Positions 28,683 through 42,692 of a stretch of 64,000 bases of DNA are shown here, piece after piece (position 1 is the stretch's first letter; the number at the start of each line of letters is the position of its first letter). The notes under the pieces were generated by a model. The model was not told the DNA's origin, did no database searches, and saw only the letters and a list, made by a program, of their open reading frames with translations. A program made the translations under genes and the position numbers. The DNA is from Porphyromonas pogonae (GTDB lineage: Bacteria; Bacteroidota; Bacteroidia; Bacteroidales; Porphyromonadaceae): contig NZ_CP143258.1 in the NCBI RefSeq assembly GCF_036320655.1, positions 558,001-622,000 on the forward strand, written 5' to 3'.

Positions 28683-30308
28683 TTACTTCTTTAATTTCTT
28701 CATGATAACATCCATTTCGTTGTTTTGGCTTGATAGATGTTTCTTGTAGTTCATGAATTGTGCAACTGAGCTTTCCTTCAATTTCATCTTAAATGCTTGA
28801 AGATCCAAAACGATCTCTCCGTTATTATAATCTTTGAATTTTACAGGCTTAGCTGCAAGAACTATTGTCTTTGCTTTATTATAGAATATAAATGTGCCTT
28901 TATTGATGTATTTATATTCAAACCCTTCTTTCTCAACTAATGCTTTAAACTCATTAGTCATCATATAACCACCGCTAAACTCCCAGAATGCCAGATTAAT
29001 ATTATTTGCAATAACACGAGTGGCTTCTAATTCATTTATGAATGGATCATTGGCTGGTATATTGTCATCCCCTCCAGCTTTGATAAACCAATATGCTCTG
29101 GCGAGTAAAGGCTTCTCCGTTGCATTTAGGTTGTACCAATAGAACTCGGGTTTTTTACTAATATTTTCATCTAATACTGAACTCGTAGTTTTTTCGTATG
29201 CTTCAATAATAGGCTGTTTTTGTCCGTGAACTCCTCCGGTTCTGTCTGCTAACCATGGGAGTTGCTTTTCAAGCGGGAAGGTCTTGAATGTTTCGTATGG
29301 TTTAGGTTGTTTCGGTATATACTGAATTAACATTTGAGCACCACCGGTTGAAGGGAACATAACTAATGCTGTAAATGACATCTTCTCGTTAGTGTATAGT
29401 TGCTTGGTCTTATCACCGGCACCTTTTACAAAGCCATTTGATGTCATGAATTGGTCAAATTCCGCACCTTGCATTACTTTAGCATCTAATGAAACTACTA
29501 CTGCATTTTTATACATTGGAGCATTTTCATCGAAATTGTATTCCAAGAAAGGCATCACCTTGCTTGTGGTACCAAAGCGGAATGCTGTTCTGTTGAATAA
29601 GCCATCAGGAGTCTTGATTAAAATACCATCTCTTTCCTTTTCAAAAGCAGCAACATCAACCAGTGAAGCCGGATATTGCAACAATGGTAAAATGTAGTAA
29701 GGTATACCGGCCTGTATTACTTTTACTTCTTTTATTACTTTGCCTGCCGTAACGATAACTTTGGCCATGCGGTCAGTTTTCTCTTTATTCTCTTTTGCCG
29801 AAAGTACAAAGGTTGATTGACCTGCAACATACTTTACAGAGAGCCACTCTGCTGTTCCATCTGTTTCGACTTTAAGATCTTTGCTGTTAGAGCTAATTTC
29901 GACCTTCATTTCTCCACCCTTACTGCTGATTTTAAGATCTTCAGGTGTAGTACCCAAAATAATATCCGCTGCACTTTGTTTTACCTCTACTTTTACCGCG
30001 GCATCTCCGGAAGTAATCATGATCACGCCTTTTCTTTCCATGCCCAGGGTATTAGGCGTAACTTTTACTTTCAGGTTACTGCCTTCTTGTACAAGCTCGA
30101 TCCATGATCCTTCTTGAGGAGACATGGCAACCCACTGACTTTTGTTTGTCTGGATTGAGAGAACTTTTTCGGAGGCTTCTTTGGTAAATTGCATTGTGTT
30201 CTCTGACACTTTGAGGCTTGCTTCTTCGTAGCTGTTGTCCTCAGAGCATGACGAGACGAAAAACATCATCGTCATTAGGCCTAATAGAAACTGTAATTTT
30301 GATTTCAT
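28683..30308 (-). CDS. BACON-domain lipoprotein
   Basis: A 541-aa lipoprotein starting MKSKLQFLLGLMTMMFF, with the lipobox FVSSC and an acidic SEDNS after the Cys. Two or three BACON-type Ig-like repeats occupy about residues 20-210 (WVAMSPQEGSWIELV, LKVKVTPNTLGMERKGVIMITSGDAAVKVEVKQSA, and a second set ending KVIQAG). BACON domains in Bacteroidota are thought to bind carbohydrates or mucin. The C-terminal ~320 residues match nothing I recognise. The ATG at 30308 is used; an upstream ATG at 30380 would bury the signal peptide. Confidence 0.8.
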   Translation of the reverse strand: MKSKLQFLLGLMTMMFFVSSCSEDNSYEEASLKVSENTMQFTKEASEKVLSIQTNKSQWVAMSPQEGSWIELVQEGSNLKVKVTPNTLGMERKGVIMITSGDAAVKVEVKQSAADIILGTTPEDLKISSKGGEMKVEISSNSKDLKVETDGTAEWLSVKYVAGQSTFVLSAKENKEKTDRMAKVIVTAGKVIKEVKVIQAGIPYYILPLLQYPASLVDVAAFEKERDGILIKTPDGLFNRTAFRFGTTSKVMPFLEYNFDENAPMYKNAVVVSLDAKVMQGAEFDQFMTSNGFVKGAGDKTKQLYTNEKMSFTALVMFPSTGGAQMLIQYIPKQPKPYETFKTFPLEKQLPWLADRTGGVHGQKQPIIEAYEKTTSSVLDENISKKPEFYWYNLNATEKPLLARAYWFIKAGGDDNIPANDPFINELEATRVIANNINLAFWEFSGGYMMTNEFKALVEKEGFEYKYINKGTFIFYNKAKTIVLAAKPVKFKDYNNGEIVLDLQAFKMKLKESSVAQFMNYKKHLSSQNNEMDVIMKKLKK

Positions 30309-31070
30309 GTGCTTTTTTGATTTAAAAGAATTATTTCTCTTTAAACTTTCTAAAATAGAGTGCTGAATAACCATGAACATACGGTATAGAAATGATTTTT
30401 AGAGATAATACCTGACCTTCACGAATTAGGCATTAAAATCATTGTAAGAGGTTTTTACTTATTTAGGGAAATAAGTAAATTTTATTGTGCATATGAATAA
30501 GGTACTATGCAATGGTCAAGAGGTCCTTTTATAATTAAGGATGAAATAAATGATATATAACAGATGTAAAGGTATAGCTTTAGTCAGCCGATTTTTTAAA
30601 TTAAAAAATAATACTTTATCATGTGTGATGTCTTAATGATATAGGGTGGCTTAATCCCTTAATCTTGTTCATCACAATGCATATTTTATATAAAAATAAC
30701 CGGTTATTTTGTGTGTTAATTCTAAGATCAATTAACTTTTATAAATGTAAGTATATTTTTGATATGGACAATAAAAAAGATATAAAAAACAGAATAATTC
30801 TTACAAATGGCACTTAGAACGTACGGATATAATCCTTTTTACACTCAATTACTCTAAAATAATACTAACTACCAAAACAAGACCTATAACTACAAAGAAT
30901 TTCGAAAATTGAACTCTATAATAATATGTGTATTCAGTGATGCAATTTAGAGAGGCAACTAATGGTATTTCGAATTTGCGTTTTTGACAAAATGTCAATT
31001 GTAAAGCTATCCTGAAATAATCATATTTCCCTTGAAATATCCTCCTGTGATATATTTTGAACTTGAAATA
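30309..31070. other. AT-rich intergenic region without a visible gene
   Basis: About 760 bp between the divergent BACON lipoprotein gene and the thiamine operon. No coding sequence is apparent. A perfect palindrome, TTGACAAAATGTCAA, lies near 30984-30998. The thiamine promoter starts right after this region. Confidence 0.5.
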
Positions 31071-31102
31071 TTGGTTTTTCTACAGGTATTAGCTTATCTT
31101 TG
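31071..31102 (+). promoter_or_regulatory. Promoter of the thiamine operon
   Basis: TTGG at 31071-31074 and TATCTTTG at 31095-31102 are 20 bp apart, matching Bacteroidota -33/-7 spacing. The box lies 16 bp upstream of the riboswitch. Confidence 0.65.
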
Positions 31103-31117
31103 TTTCCATATAATAAC

Positions 31118-31193
31118 TCGGGGGTGCCGATGCATAGACATTGGCTGAGATCATACCCTATAACCTGATCCGGTTAGTACCGGCGTAGGTAGT
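31118..31193 (+). ncRNA. TPP riboswitch (THI element)
   Basis: The conserved blocks are in order: GGGGTGCC, CTGAGA..ATACCC, ACCTGATCCGGTTAGTACCGGCGTAGG. This is the thiamine-pyrophosphate sensor that lowers expression when TPP is high. It lies in the leader of thiS, about 85 nt before its start codon. An AAAGGAGG sequence at 31261-31268 before thiS could be the sequestered ribosome-binding site. Confidence 0.93.
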
Positions 31194-31278
31194 AGTGATA
31201 TTCTTTACCATACTGCAACCGCAGGAGCCTCCCGAACACGAGTCAAATAGAAACTTAAACAAAGGAGGTAAGATTTTC

Positions 31279-35219
<3,941 letters not shown>

Positions 35220-35239
35220 AAACAGAAGATACACGAATT

Positions 35240-36016
35240 ATGGAAACATTGGAAATTGCCGGAAAGCTATTTAACTCTCGGTTGTTCTTGGGCACAGGTA
35301 AGTTCTCATCGGTCGAGAAGATGTCACACGCTATCGTAGCCTCCGGCTCGGAACTAGTAACTGTGGCTCTTAAGAGAGTTGATGCGCATGAGGGAGGACA
35401 AGATGACTTGGTAAGATCGGTCAAGCAGCCTTTGGTAAACCTCTTACCCAATACCTCAGGAGTCAGGACTGCCCAAGAAGCTGTATTGGCCGCTGAGCTT
35501 GCCCGAGAAGCGTTGGAAACTGACTGGCTGAAACTGGAGATACACCCGGACCCCAAATATCTCTTGCCTGATCCGATAGAGACGCTCAAAGCGACAGAGG
35601 AGCTCGCCAAACGCGGGTTTATCGTAATGCCTTATGTACAAGCAGACCCTATTCTGTGCAAACATCTGGAGGATGCAGGAGCTGCTACTGTGATGCCACT
35701 TGGTGCTCCTATTGGAAGTAACAAAGGGATCAAGACCAAAGACTTCTTACGTATTATTATAGAACAGTCCAGAGTGCCTGTAGTCGTGGATGCGGGGATA
35801 GGCAGACCCTCGCATGCGGCTCAAGCTATGGAGATGGGGGCAGATGCTGTGTTGGTCAATACCGCGATTGCTGCTTCCCAAGATCCTGTAGCCATGGCCC
35901 GAGCCTTCAGTCTTGCCGTACAAGCCGGGCGTATGGCTTATGAGGCCAAACTAGCTCCAATAAAAGATGAAGCACAAGCAAGTTCTCCTCTCACATCATT
36001 TCTCAATATCAAATAA
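35240..36016 (+). CDS. thiG: Thiazole synthase ThiG
   Basis: ThiG makes the thiazole phosphate of thiamine from DXP, ThiS thiocarboxylate and dehydroglycine. The 258-aa TIM barrel has the typical start [19 protein letters not shown], the substrate segment [17 protein letters not shown] with its Schiff-base Lys region, and [10 protein letters not shown] and [30 protein letters not shown]. It lies 20 bp after the fusion gene. Confidence 0.97.
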   Translation: METLEIAGKLFNSRLFLGTGKFSSVEKMSHAIVASGSELVTVALKRVDAHEGGQDDLVRSVKQPLVNLLPNTSGVRTAQEAVLAAELAREALETDWLKLEIHPDPKYLLPDPIETLKATEELAKRGFIVMPYVQADPILCKHLEDAGAATVMPLGAPIGSNKGIKTKDFLRIIIEQSRVPVVVDAGIGRPSHAAQAMEMGADAVLVNTAIAASQDPVAMARAFSLAVQAGRMAYEAKLAPIKDEAQASSPLTSFLNIK

Positions 36017-36029
36017 ATATCCTGATATC

Positions 36030-37139
36030 ATGAATACTTTTTATAATGAACTCAGGAAATATGATTGGGATGAAGTGGAGCATCGTATCGCTAATTGCAA
36101 TGCTCATGATGTGGAAGTGGCACTGAGCCATTCCCGACGAGATCTCAATGACTTTGCTGCACTTATTTCTCCGGCTGCCATACCTTATCTGGAGCCCATG
36201 GCTCAGGAAGCACACCGCTTGACGGTAGAGCGTTTCGGCTACACTATGCAAATGTATATTCCCCTCTACCTCTCTAATATCTGTACTAATGCCTGTGTGT
36301 ATTGCGGATTCAACAGGCATAATAAGATTCATCGTCGTAAACTGACAGTTGAGGAGGTCGATCGCGAGGTAGAGGCTATACTACGCTTGGGCTATAAACA
36401 TCTACTCTTGGTATCAGGCGAAGCGGAAGTGGCTACAAGTGCCGACTATTATGAAGAGATGGTGCGAAGGGTAAGGCCTCATTTCTCTCAAATATCATTA
36501 GAGGTACAACCTCTCTCCACAGAAGAGTATCGCTCACTCCATGATGCAGGTGTAGGATACGTATGTGTGTACCAAGAGACTTATAACGAAAAAGCTTATC
36601 CTCAATATCACCCTACGGGGAAAAAATCAAACTTCAGGTATCGACTCGAGACTCCCGATAGAATAGGGCGTGCCAATATCCAAAAAATCGGAATAGGGGC
36701 TTTGCTGGGATTGGAGAACTGGCGCACAGACTCCTTCTTCACAGCTTTGCACTTGCGCTATCTTGAAAAGACGTATTGGAGAACCAAATATTCCATCTCA
36801 CTCCCTCGCCTGCGACCTGCCACAGGCGGGTGGGAACCCAAAGATCCTATAGACGACATAGGCATGGTACAGCTCATTACAGCTTTCAGACTATTAGACC
36901 CTGAAGTAGAAATCTCTCTTTCCACCCGTGAGGGATCTTCTTTCCGTGATCATGTTACTCCTTTAGGTATTACGTCTATGAGTGCAGGCTCTAAGACTGA
37001 GCCTGGTGGCTATGCTGAACATCATGAAGATCTTGAGCAATTTGTTATCAATGATGCTCGTAGCCCGGAGGAATTTGCCCGAGCACTTCGTCTCCATGGA
37101 TACGAGGCTGTGTGGAAAGATTGGGACAGCTGGATGTAA
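36030..37139 (+). CDS. thiH: 2-iminoacetate synthase ThiH
   Basis: A radical SAM enzyme that splits tyrosine to give the dehydroglycine used by ThiG; ThiH is the anaerobe's choice in place of the oxygen-dependent ThiO. The 369-aa product has the CxxxCxxC cluster in NICTNACVYCGF and the conserved start FYNELRKYDWDEVEHRI. The ATG at 36030 is used; the open frame upstream to 35967 overlaps thiG. Confidence 0.96.
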   Translation: MNTFYNELRKYDWDEVEHRIANCNAHDVEVALSHSRRDLNDFAALISPAAIPYLEPMAQEAHRLTVERFGYTMQMYIPLYLSNICTNACVYCGFNRHNKIHRRKLTVEEVDREVEAILRLGYKHLLLVSGEAEVATSADYYEEMVRRVRPHFSQISLEVQPLSTEEYRSLHDAGVGYVCVYQETYNEKAYPQYHPTGKKSNFRYRLETPDRIGRANIQKIGIGALLGLENWRTDSFFTALHLRYLEKTYWRTKYSISLPRLRPATGGWEPKDPIDDIGMVQLITAFRLLDPEVEISLSTREGSSFRDHVTPLGITSMSAGSKTEPGGYAEHHEDLEQFVINDARSPEEFARALRLHGYEAVWKDWDSWM

Positions 37140-37159
37140 ATAACAACCCATATAGATCA

Positions 37160-37891
37160 ATGAATAAAACAAGATATGAAAGACAATTGAGCCTGCACGA
37201 GGTAGGAGAAGAAGGGCAGAAAAAACTCTCTGATGCCAAAGTTTTGGTAGTTGGCGCCGGAGGGCTGGGGTCGCCGGCGCTCCAATATCTCGTAGGTGCA
37301 GGGATAGGAAAGGTTGGTATTGTAGAGTATGATACCATTTCGGAGAGTAATCTTCAGCGTCAAATCTTGTATCGTGAGTCACAAGTGGGACTCTCCAAGA
37401 CCCAATGTGCAGGCCAAAGTTTGAAAGAGCTTAATAGAGCATGCGTCATTGAAACTTATCCGACTTATCTAAACCAAATAAATGCACCGGAAATAATCAA
37501 ATTTTATGATCTTGTTATAGATGCCACGGACAATGCTCCCACACGCTATCTTATTGATATTACCTGCCGTGAACTTTCAAAGCCTTGGATTTACGGGAGT
37601 ATAGAGGGGTGGTCAGGACAGTTGAGTGTATTCGGTTATTCTGCTACGCCTATCTATTATACTGATGTGTTCGGCTCATATGACTCTTCTTTCATGCACC
37701 TGACTATGCCTGATAATTCACAAAGAAATACATCTAAAGGAATCCCTGTCATAGCTCCTCTTCCAGGCGTAATCGGATCACTTCAGGCTATCGAGGCAAT
37801 AAAAATAATTTTGAATAGAAGAGGTGTTTTGCACAATAAACTGTTATTATTCGATGGATTAAACTCAACCTTTAGGCTTATAGAGTATTAA
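37160..37891 (+). CDS. thiF: ThiF/MoeB/HesA-family adenylyltransferase
   Basis: A 243-aa E1-like enzyme that adenylates the C-terminus of ThiS for sulfur transfer. It has the start RYERQLSLHEVGEEGQ, the nucleotide loop VLVVGAGGLGSPALQYL, the Arg-containing DTISESNLQRQILY and the Asp of VIDATDN. The CxxC zinc pairs found in many ThiF/MoeB proteins are not visible, as in some short homologues. Its position at the end of the operon supports the ThiF role. Confidence 0.93.
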   Translation: MNKTRYERQLSLHEVGEEGQKKLSDAKVLVVGAGGLGSPALQYLVGAGIGKVGIVEYDTISESNLQRQILYRESQVGLSKTQCAGQSLKELNRACVIETYPTYLNQINAPEIIKFYDLVIDATDNAPTRYLIDITCRELSKPWIYGSIEGWSGQLSVFGYSATPIYYTDVFGSYDSSFMHLTMPDNSQRNTSKGIPVIAPLPGVIGSLQAIEAIKIILNRRGVLHNKLLLFDGLNSTFRLIEY

Positions 37892-37907
37892 AATCGGAAA
37901 AATACGC

Positions 37908-37915
37908 TAACTTTG
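37908..37915 (+). promoter_or_regulatory. -7 box of the secDF promoter
   Basis: TAACTTTG matches TAnnTTTG, 51 nt before the secDF start codon. secDF can therefore be transcribed apart from the thiamine operon. Confidence 0.5.
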
Positions 37916-37966
37916 CACCCTAACTGTGAATATGCAATAAATAAACTAAATAATAAACAGACAACG

Positions 37967-40930
37967 ATGCAAAACAAAGGATTTGTGATCTTTATCACAA
38001 CGACTCTGGCCTTGATCTGTGCTTTTTACCTCTCATTCTCTTTTGTAACTAAAAAATATGACAAGAGAGCAGAAGAATTGGGACCTGTAAAAGGCATGGC
38101 CTATCTGGACTCTATGGCCAATGAAAAAGTTTGGATGGGTTATACCCTTAAAGAGGCACGCGCTCAACAAATCGGATTAGGTCTTGACCTGAAGGGTGGT
38201 ATGAACGTTATACTCAAGCTTAATGCGGGCGATCTACTCCGCAATTTGGCTAATAAGAGTGACGACCCTAATTTTACCAAAGCTTTGGAATTGGCTGAAA
38301 AAAGTAATTCACAGCAAGACTTTATCGACCAGTTTGTAGGCGAATACAAAAAACTCGACCCCAACGGAAAACTCACAGTCCTTTTCGGTGCAGGTGACTT
38401 GCGTGACCAAATCAACACCAAGACTACGGATGGTGAAGTAGTAAAGATGCTCAAGGAAAAATATAACAGTGCTATTGATGCTTCTTTCAACGTACTTCGC
38501 ACACGTATCGACCGTTTTGGTGTAGTAGCGCCCAACTTACAGAGACTCGAAGGTCAAGGACGTATCCTTGTCGAATTGCCCGGTGTAAAAGATCCCGAGC
38601 GTGTACGTGAACTTCTCCAAAGAAGTGCCAACCTCCAATTTTGGCGCACTTACAAGTTCGAAGAAGTACAAGAAGATCTAGCTGCTGCCGATCGCCGTCT
38701 TACCGAAATGGCAATACACCCTGCTCAACAAGTTGCCTCTGTAGAAGAACCAACAGCTCCCGCAGATTCTATCTCTGCTAAAGACTCCGTAGCTACACAA
38801 GTATCCGATACTGTAAAGCAAGAAGTCGCAAAAACAGAAGTAAAAGAAAATACACAGTCAAAGACCAATACACTTTTCAGCAAGCTTTCACCCATGTCTC
38901 GCGGTGGCGCTGTTGTAGGTATAGCTCGCAAAGCGGATATGAATGCCATAGACTCATTGCTAAAAATAGCAAAAGAGCAAAAAGTGATGCGTGAAGACCT
39001 TGCTCTTATGTGGGGAGCAAAAGCTGTGGAAGATCCTAAGACCAAGAAACCCACCGATTATTATGAGCTCTATGCTATACGCACCAACAGAACCGGTGAT
39101 CCCGATCTTAGTGGCGATGTAGTAAGATCAGCCAAGAGCGATATCCGCAATGACTTTGGTCACTCCGAACCTGAGGTTTCCATGAGCATGAATGAAGATG
39201 GTGCTCGTAAGTGGGCTCGCCTTACTAAAGAAAACATTAACAGAGCCATTGCTATTGTATTGGATGGGGTCGTTTATTCAGCTCCTAATGTAAATCAGGA
39301 AATCACTGGAGGCAATTCTCAAATATCAGGAAACTTCTCTGTAGAAGAAGCAAGTGACCTTGCCAACGTACTCAACTCCGGTAAAATGGAAACAACCATT
39401 GTTATCGAACAAGAAAATATAGTAGGTCCTTCTCTCGGACAAGAGTCTATCAATGCTGGTGTCATCTCTTTCATTGTAGCTCTCCTATTACTTATGATCT
39501 ATATGTGCATCTCTTATGGAGTTATTCCAGGCCTCATCGCTGACGGTGCTCTTATTATCAATAGCTTCTTTACTCTCGGTATTTTGGCATCATTCCATGC
39601 CGTACTTACCCTTTCAGGAATTGCCGGTTTGGTATTGACCTTGGGTATGGCCGTTGATGCTAACGTACTTATTTTCGAGCGTATCAAAGAAGAGTTGCGT
39701 AACGGCAAATCAATGAATAGAGCGATTGCCGATGGTTATGGTAATGCTTTCAGCGCTATCTTCGACTCCAACCTTACGACTATCATCACAGGTTTTGTGT
39801 TGTTCTTCTTTGGTACAGGTCCTATCCGTGGTTTCGCCACCACCCTTATCATAGGTCTTGTGGCTTCTTTCATTACTGCAGTATTCCTTACTCGTATTGT
39901 GGCGGAGGCTTTGGAAAAGAAAGGAAAGCTGAAAAATGTGACTTATACCACTGCTTTCAGTAAGAATATTCTTGTAAACCCCCATTACAATATCCTCGGA
40001 TGGCGCAAGAAAGGTTACGTTATACCTGCAATAATCATGCTTGCCGGTCTCGTTTCATTCTTTGCCATTGGACTGAATAAAGGTATTGAGTTCTCGGGAG
40101 GACGTAACTATATCGTAAAATTTGATAAAAAGATCAATAATAGCGATGTAAGAAAAGCTCTTGAAGTACCGTTTGAAGGCAAACTAATCGTAACCACGAT
40201 TGGTACGGAGGGCGATCAGGTACGTATATCTACAAACTATAAGATCGAAGACGAAAACGAAAATATAGAGCATGAGATTACTGACAAACTTTACGACGGT
40301 ATAAAGGGGCTTTACCAATCACAACCAAGCAAAGATCAATTTATAGACAGTGATATCGTAAGCTCGCAAAAAGTGAGCCCCAGCATGTCCAAAGACATCA
40401 AGCAGGGTGCTATTATTGCCGTCCTTTTGGCAATGCTCTTTATGGCTGTTTACATCCTTATACGTTTCCGAAATATAGCATTCTCTGTAGGTGCATTTGC
40501 ATCAGTAGCAGTAACAACATTCAGCATTATCGCCCTGTATACACTATTATGGAAGGTGATGCCGTTTACAATGGAGGTAGATCAAAACTTTGTTGCAGCA
40601 TTGCTTGCGATCATCGGATACGCTATTAATGACGTCGTGATTGTATTTGACCGTATTCGTGAAGAATTACATAATCACCCCAATGCTGACCGTTTTGAGG
40701 TGATCAATGGGGCTCTCAACTCTACCTTGTCACGTACGTTGAATACATCATTCACTACCTTCTTGGTTATGTTTATCATCTTCATCATGGGAGGTGCTAC
40801 TATGAGAAGCTTCACCTTTGCTATTCTTTTGGGTATCATTATCGGTACCTACTGTACACTCTTCGTAGCGACACCTATAGCATACGAGATGGCAAAGAAA
40901 AGCATCCAAAAAGCGACAGGCAATAAGTAA
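37967..40930 (+). CDS. secDF: Protein translocase subunit SecDF (fused)
   Basis: A 987-aa membrane protein combining SecD and SecF, the usual form in Bacteroidota. It uses the proton gradient to pull secreted proteins through the SecYEG channel. The SecD half has TM1 (GFVIFITTTLALICAFYLSF), the GLDLKGGMNV motif, a long periplasmic domain with an Ala/Pro/Lys-rich insert near 250-300, and GMAVDANVLIFERIKEE. The SecF half starts near 670 and has the matching GYAINDVVIVFDRIREEL. The ATG at 37967 is used. Confidence 0.97.
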   Translation: MQNKGFVIFITTTLALICAFYLSFSFVTKKYDKRAEELGPVKGMAYLDSMANEKVWMGYTLKEARAQQIGLGLDLKGGMNVILKLNAGDLLRNLANKSDDPNFTKALELAEKSNSQQDFIDQFVGEYKKLDPNGKLTVLFGAGDLRDQINTKTTDGEVVKMLKEKYNSAIDASFNVLRTRIDRFGVVAPNLQRLEGQGRILVELPGVKDPERVRELLQRSANLQFWRTYKFEEVQEDLAAADRRLTEMAIHPAQQVASVEEPTAPADSISAKDSVATQVSDTVKQEVAKTEVKENTQSKTNTLFSKLSPMSRGGAVVGIARKADMNAIDSLLKIAKEQKVMREDLALMWGAKAVEDPKTKKPTDYYELYAIRTNRTGDPDLSGDVVRSAKSDIRNDFGHSEPEVSMSMNEDGARKWARLTKENINRAIAIVLDGVVYSAPNVNQEITGGNSQISGNFSVEEASDLANVLNSGKMETTIVIEQENIVGPSLGQESINAGVISFIVALLLLMIYMCISYGVIPGLIADGALIINSFFTLGILASFHAVLTLSGIAGLVLTLGMAVDANVLIFERIKEELRNGKSMNRAIADGYGNAFSAIFDSNLTTIITGFVLFFFGTGPIRGFATTLIIGLVASFITAVFLTRIVAEALEKKGKLKNVTYTTAFSKNILVNPHYNILGWRKKGYVIPAIIMLAGLVSFFAIGLNKGIEFSGGRNYIVKFDKKINNSDVRKALEVPFEGKLIVTTIGTEGDQVRISTNYKIEDENENIEHEITDKLYDGIKGLYQSQPSKDQFIDSDIVSSQKVSPSMSKDIKQGAIIAVLLAMLFMAVYILIRFRNIAFSVGAFASVAVTTFSIIALYTLLWKVMPFTMEVDQNFVAALLAIIGYAINDVVIVFDRIREELHNHPNADRFEVINGALNSTLSRTLNTSFTTFLVMFIIFIMGGATMRSFTFAILLGIIIGTYCTLFVATPIAYEMAKKSIQKATGNK

Positions 40931-40987
40931 TTTTGACCTATACGCCGTAATTTTAGAGGCTATCTACAGATAGTCTAATACATAAGA

Positions 40988-41027
40988 AGGTGAGTCACTT
41001 GATCAAAAGTCGACTCACCTTTTTTTA
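40988..41027 (+). terminator. Terminator of secDF
   Basis: AGGTGAGTC (40988-40996) pairs with GACTCACCT (41012-41020), followed by TTTTTTT. Confidence 0.9.
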
Positions 41028-41084
41028 TTGCTGTCCGCTAAACTATGAGATGCTACTCAATAGGCCTTGCAATCCGAGTAAATA

Positions 41085-42514
41085 GTCGCCACTTAAAATC
41101 GTGTTTATTTCCTGATATACAGCAAATTGCACTCTTCTATTCTTTGATAAATCTGCAAGTTTTTGTATCTTTGGATGTAGAAACTTGCAGATTTTTTTAT
41201 GATACGCCCTACTCAAACAGTTCAATCACTATTCTCTTCACTGGACGATTTGCTTAACCAGCAACATCCTCTGTATAAACTTTCCCATAAAATCGATTGG
41301 AAAAGGTTCGAAGAGGCTTTTTCTTCCTTGTATTGCCCTGACAATGGTCGTCCCGGTAAGCCTATTCGTTTAATGTGTGGTCTTTTAATTCTCAAGCATT
41401 TGCGCAATATTTCAGATGAATCTGTTGTAGAACAATGGAGTGAGAACGCTTATTTTCAATATTTTTGTGGCATGCAGGAGTTTACTCCTTCCTTTCCCTG
41501 CAATGCCTCGGAACTGGTTCACTTCCGCAAACGTATCGGCGAAAGAGGGATAGAGCTTATTCTTGCAGAAAGTATTCGTGTGAATGATGACAAAAATGAT
41601 AAGGATCACCACGATACCGCTTTTATAGACTCCACCGTGCAGGAAAAGAATGTGACCTATCCTACAGATGCCAAGTTGCATAAGAAGATAGTAGGCAAGG
41701 TTCTCAAAATCGCAAGGGCTCTCAATCTACCCATTCGTCAAAGCTATACTTTCGTATTGAAAAGAATTTATCGGGATCAACGTTTTCGCAACCATCCCAA
41801 GAACCGTAAGAAAGCTCTTAAAGCGGATAAACGGTTACGAACAATAGCGGGACGTTTGGTTCGGGAACTTAAACGAAACCTGGGTAATAACAGGGAGTAC
41901 GACAAACTCATTTCCCTCTTTGAAAGGATTCTTTCGCAACGGCGTAATTCCACTCAAAAGATTTATTCTCTTCATGAACCGGATGTTCAATGCATCAGTA
42001 AAGGTAAGGAGCACAAAAAATATGAGTTTGGAAACAAAGTCTCGATTATACGCTCCATGACGGGAGTGATTTTGGGAGCCTCTTCTTTCCGTAATGAGTA
42101 CGACGGACATACCATAGAGCAAAGCCTCGATCAGGTGAAGAGACTCACGGGAGAAAGGATTAAGAAACTGGCCGGAGATAGAGGTTACCGTGGGAAAAAA
42201 GAAATAAACAGTACGCAAATATTGATTCCAGACACTCCAAAAGCTAAAGACAGTTATTATCAACGTAAAAAGAAGCATCGACTTTTCTGCAAGCGTGCAG
42301 GAATAGAACCAACTATCGGACATTTGAAGTCAGATTATCGCTTGGGACGTAACTTTTACAAAGGGCTCTTCGGGGATGCTATCAATGTAATGTTAGCTGC
42401 AGTGGCATATAACTTCAAAAGAGCCATGAAGCTTCTTTTGTACCTAATAAACAAAATCAGCGAAACACTCCCAATGGAGAGGATTTCGCTGAAATGTGCT
42501 TTTTAAGGGACGAC
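41085..42514 (+). mobile_element. IS5-like insertion sequence, copy 1 (1430 bp)
   Basis: The ends are inverted repeats, GTCGCCACTTAAAA on the left and TTTTTAAGGGACGAC on the right. The outer 6 bp are TAAATA and TATTTA, which are inverted to each other rather than direct copies. This copy therefore lacks a clean target duplication, which hints at recombination. It carries one transposase gene. A second copy of the same length lies at 56121-57550. Confidence 0.88.
41199..42506 (+). CDS. IS5-like DDE transposase, copy 1
   Basis: A 435-aa transposase with an N-terminal DUF772-type domain (CPDNGRPGKPIRLMCGLLILKHLRNISDESVVEQW) and a DDE domain with AFIDSTVQEKN, then LAGDRGYRGKKE and GIEPTIGHLKSDYRLGRNF. 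It differs from copy 2 at four residues that I can see (LGNN/LGSN, EINS/EING, AAVA/AAAA, RISL/RIAL). The frame is intact, so the element may be active. Confidence 0.92.
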   Translation: MIRPTQTVQSLFSSLDDLLNQQHPLYKLSHKIDWKRFEEAFSSLYCPDNGRPGKPIRLMCGLLILKHLRNISDESVVEQWSENAYFQYFCGMQEFTPSFPCNASELVHFRKRIGERGIELILAESIRVNDDKNDKDHHDTAFIDSTVQEKNVTYPTDAKLHKKIVGKVLKIARALNLPIRQSYTFVLKRIYRDQRFRNHPKNRKKALKADKRLRTIAGRLVRELKRNLGNNREYDKLISLFERILSQRRNSTQKIYSLHEPDVQCISKGKEHKKYEFGNKVSIIRSMTGVILGASSFRNEYDGHTIEQSLDQVKRLTGERIKKLAGDRGYRGKKEINSTQILIPDTPKAKDSYYQRKKKHRLFCKRAGIEPTIGHLKSDYRLGRNFYKGLFGDAINVMLAAVAYNFKRAMKLLLYLINKISETLPMERISLKCAF

Positions 42515-42692
42515 TATTTAGTATACGCATGCGAGCAATCGTATTAAGGAAGGGATATGTTGCTGATTTTCAGGCAATAAAATAAAGAGTGAATGTTATA
42601 TAGAACAACAACCCCGATAGCTTGACAAATCAAGGGTTATCGGGACACTTGGAAATAAACTATGTGGTTGCGTAATAAAAATGTAGAGTTTG

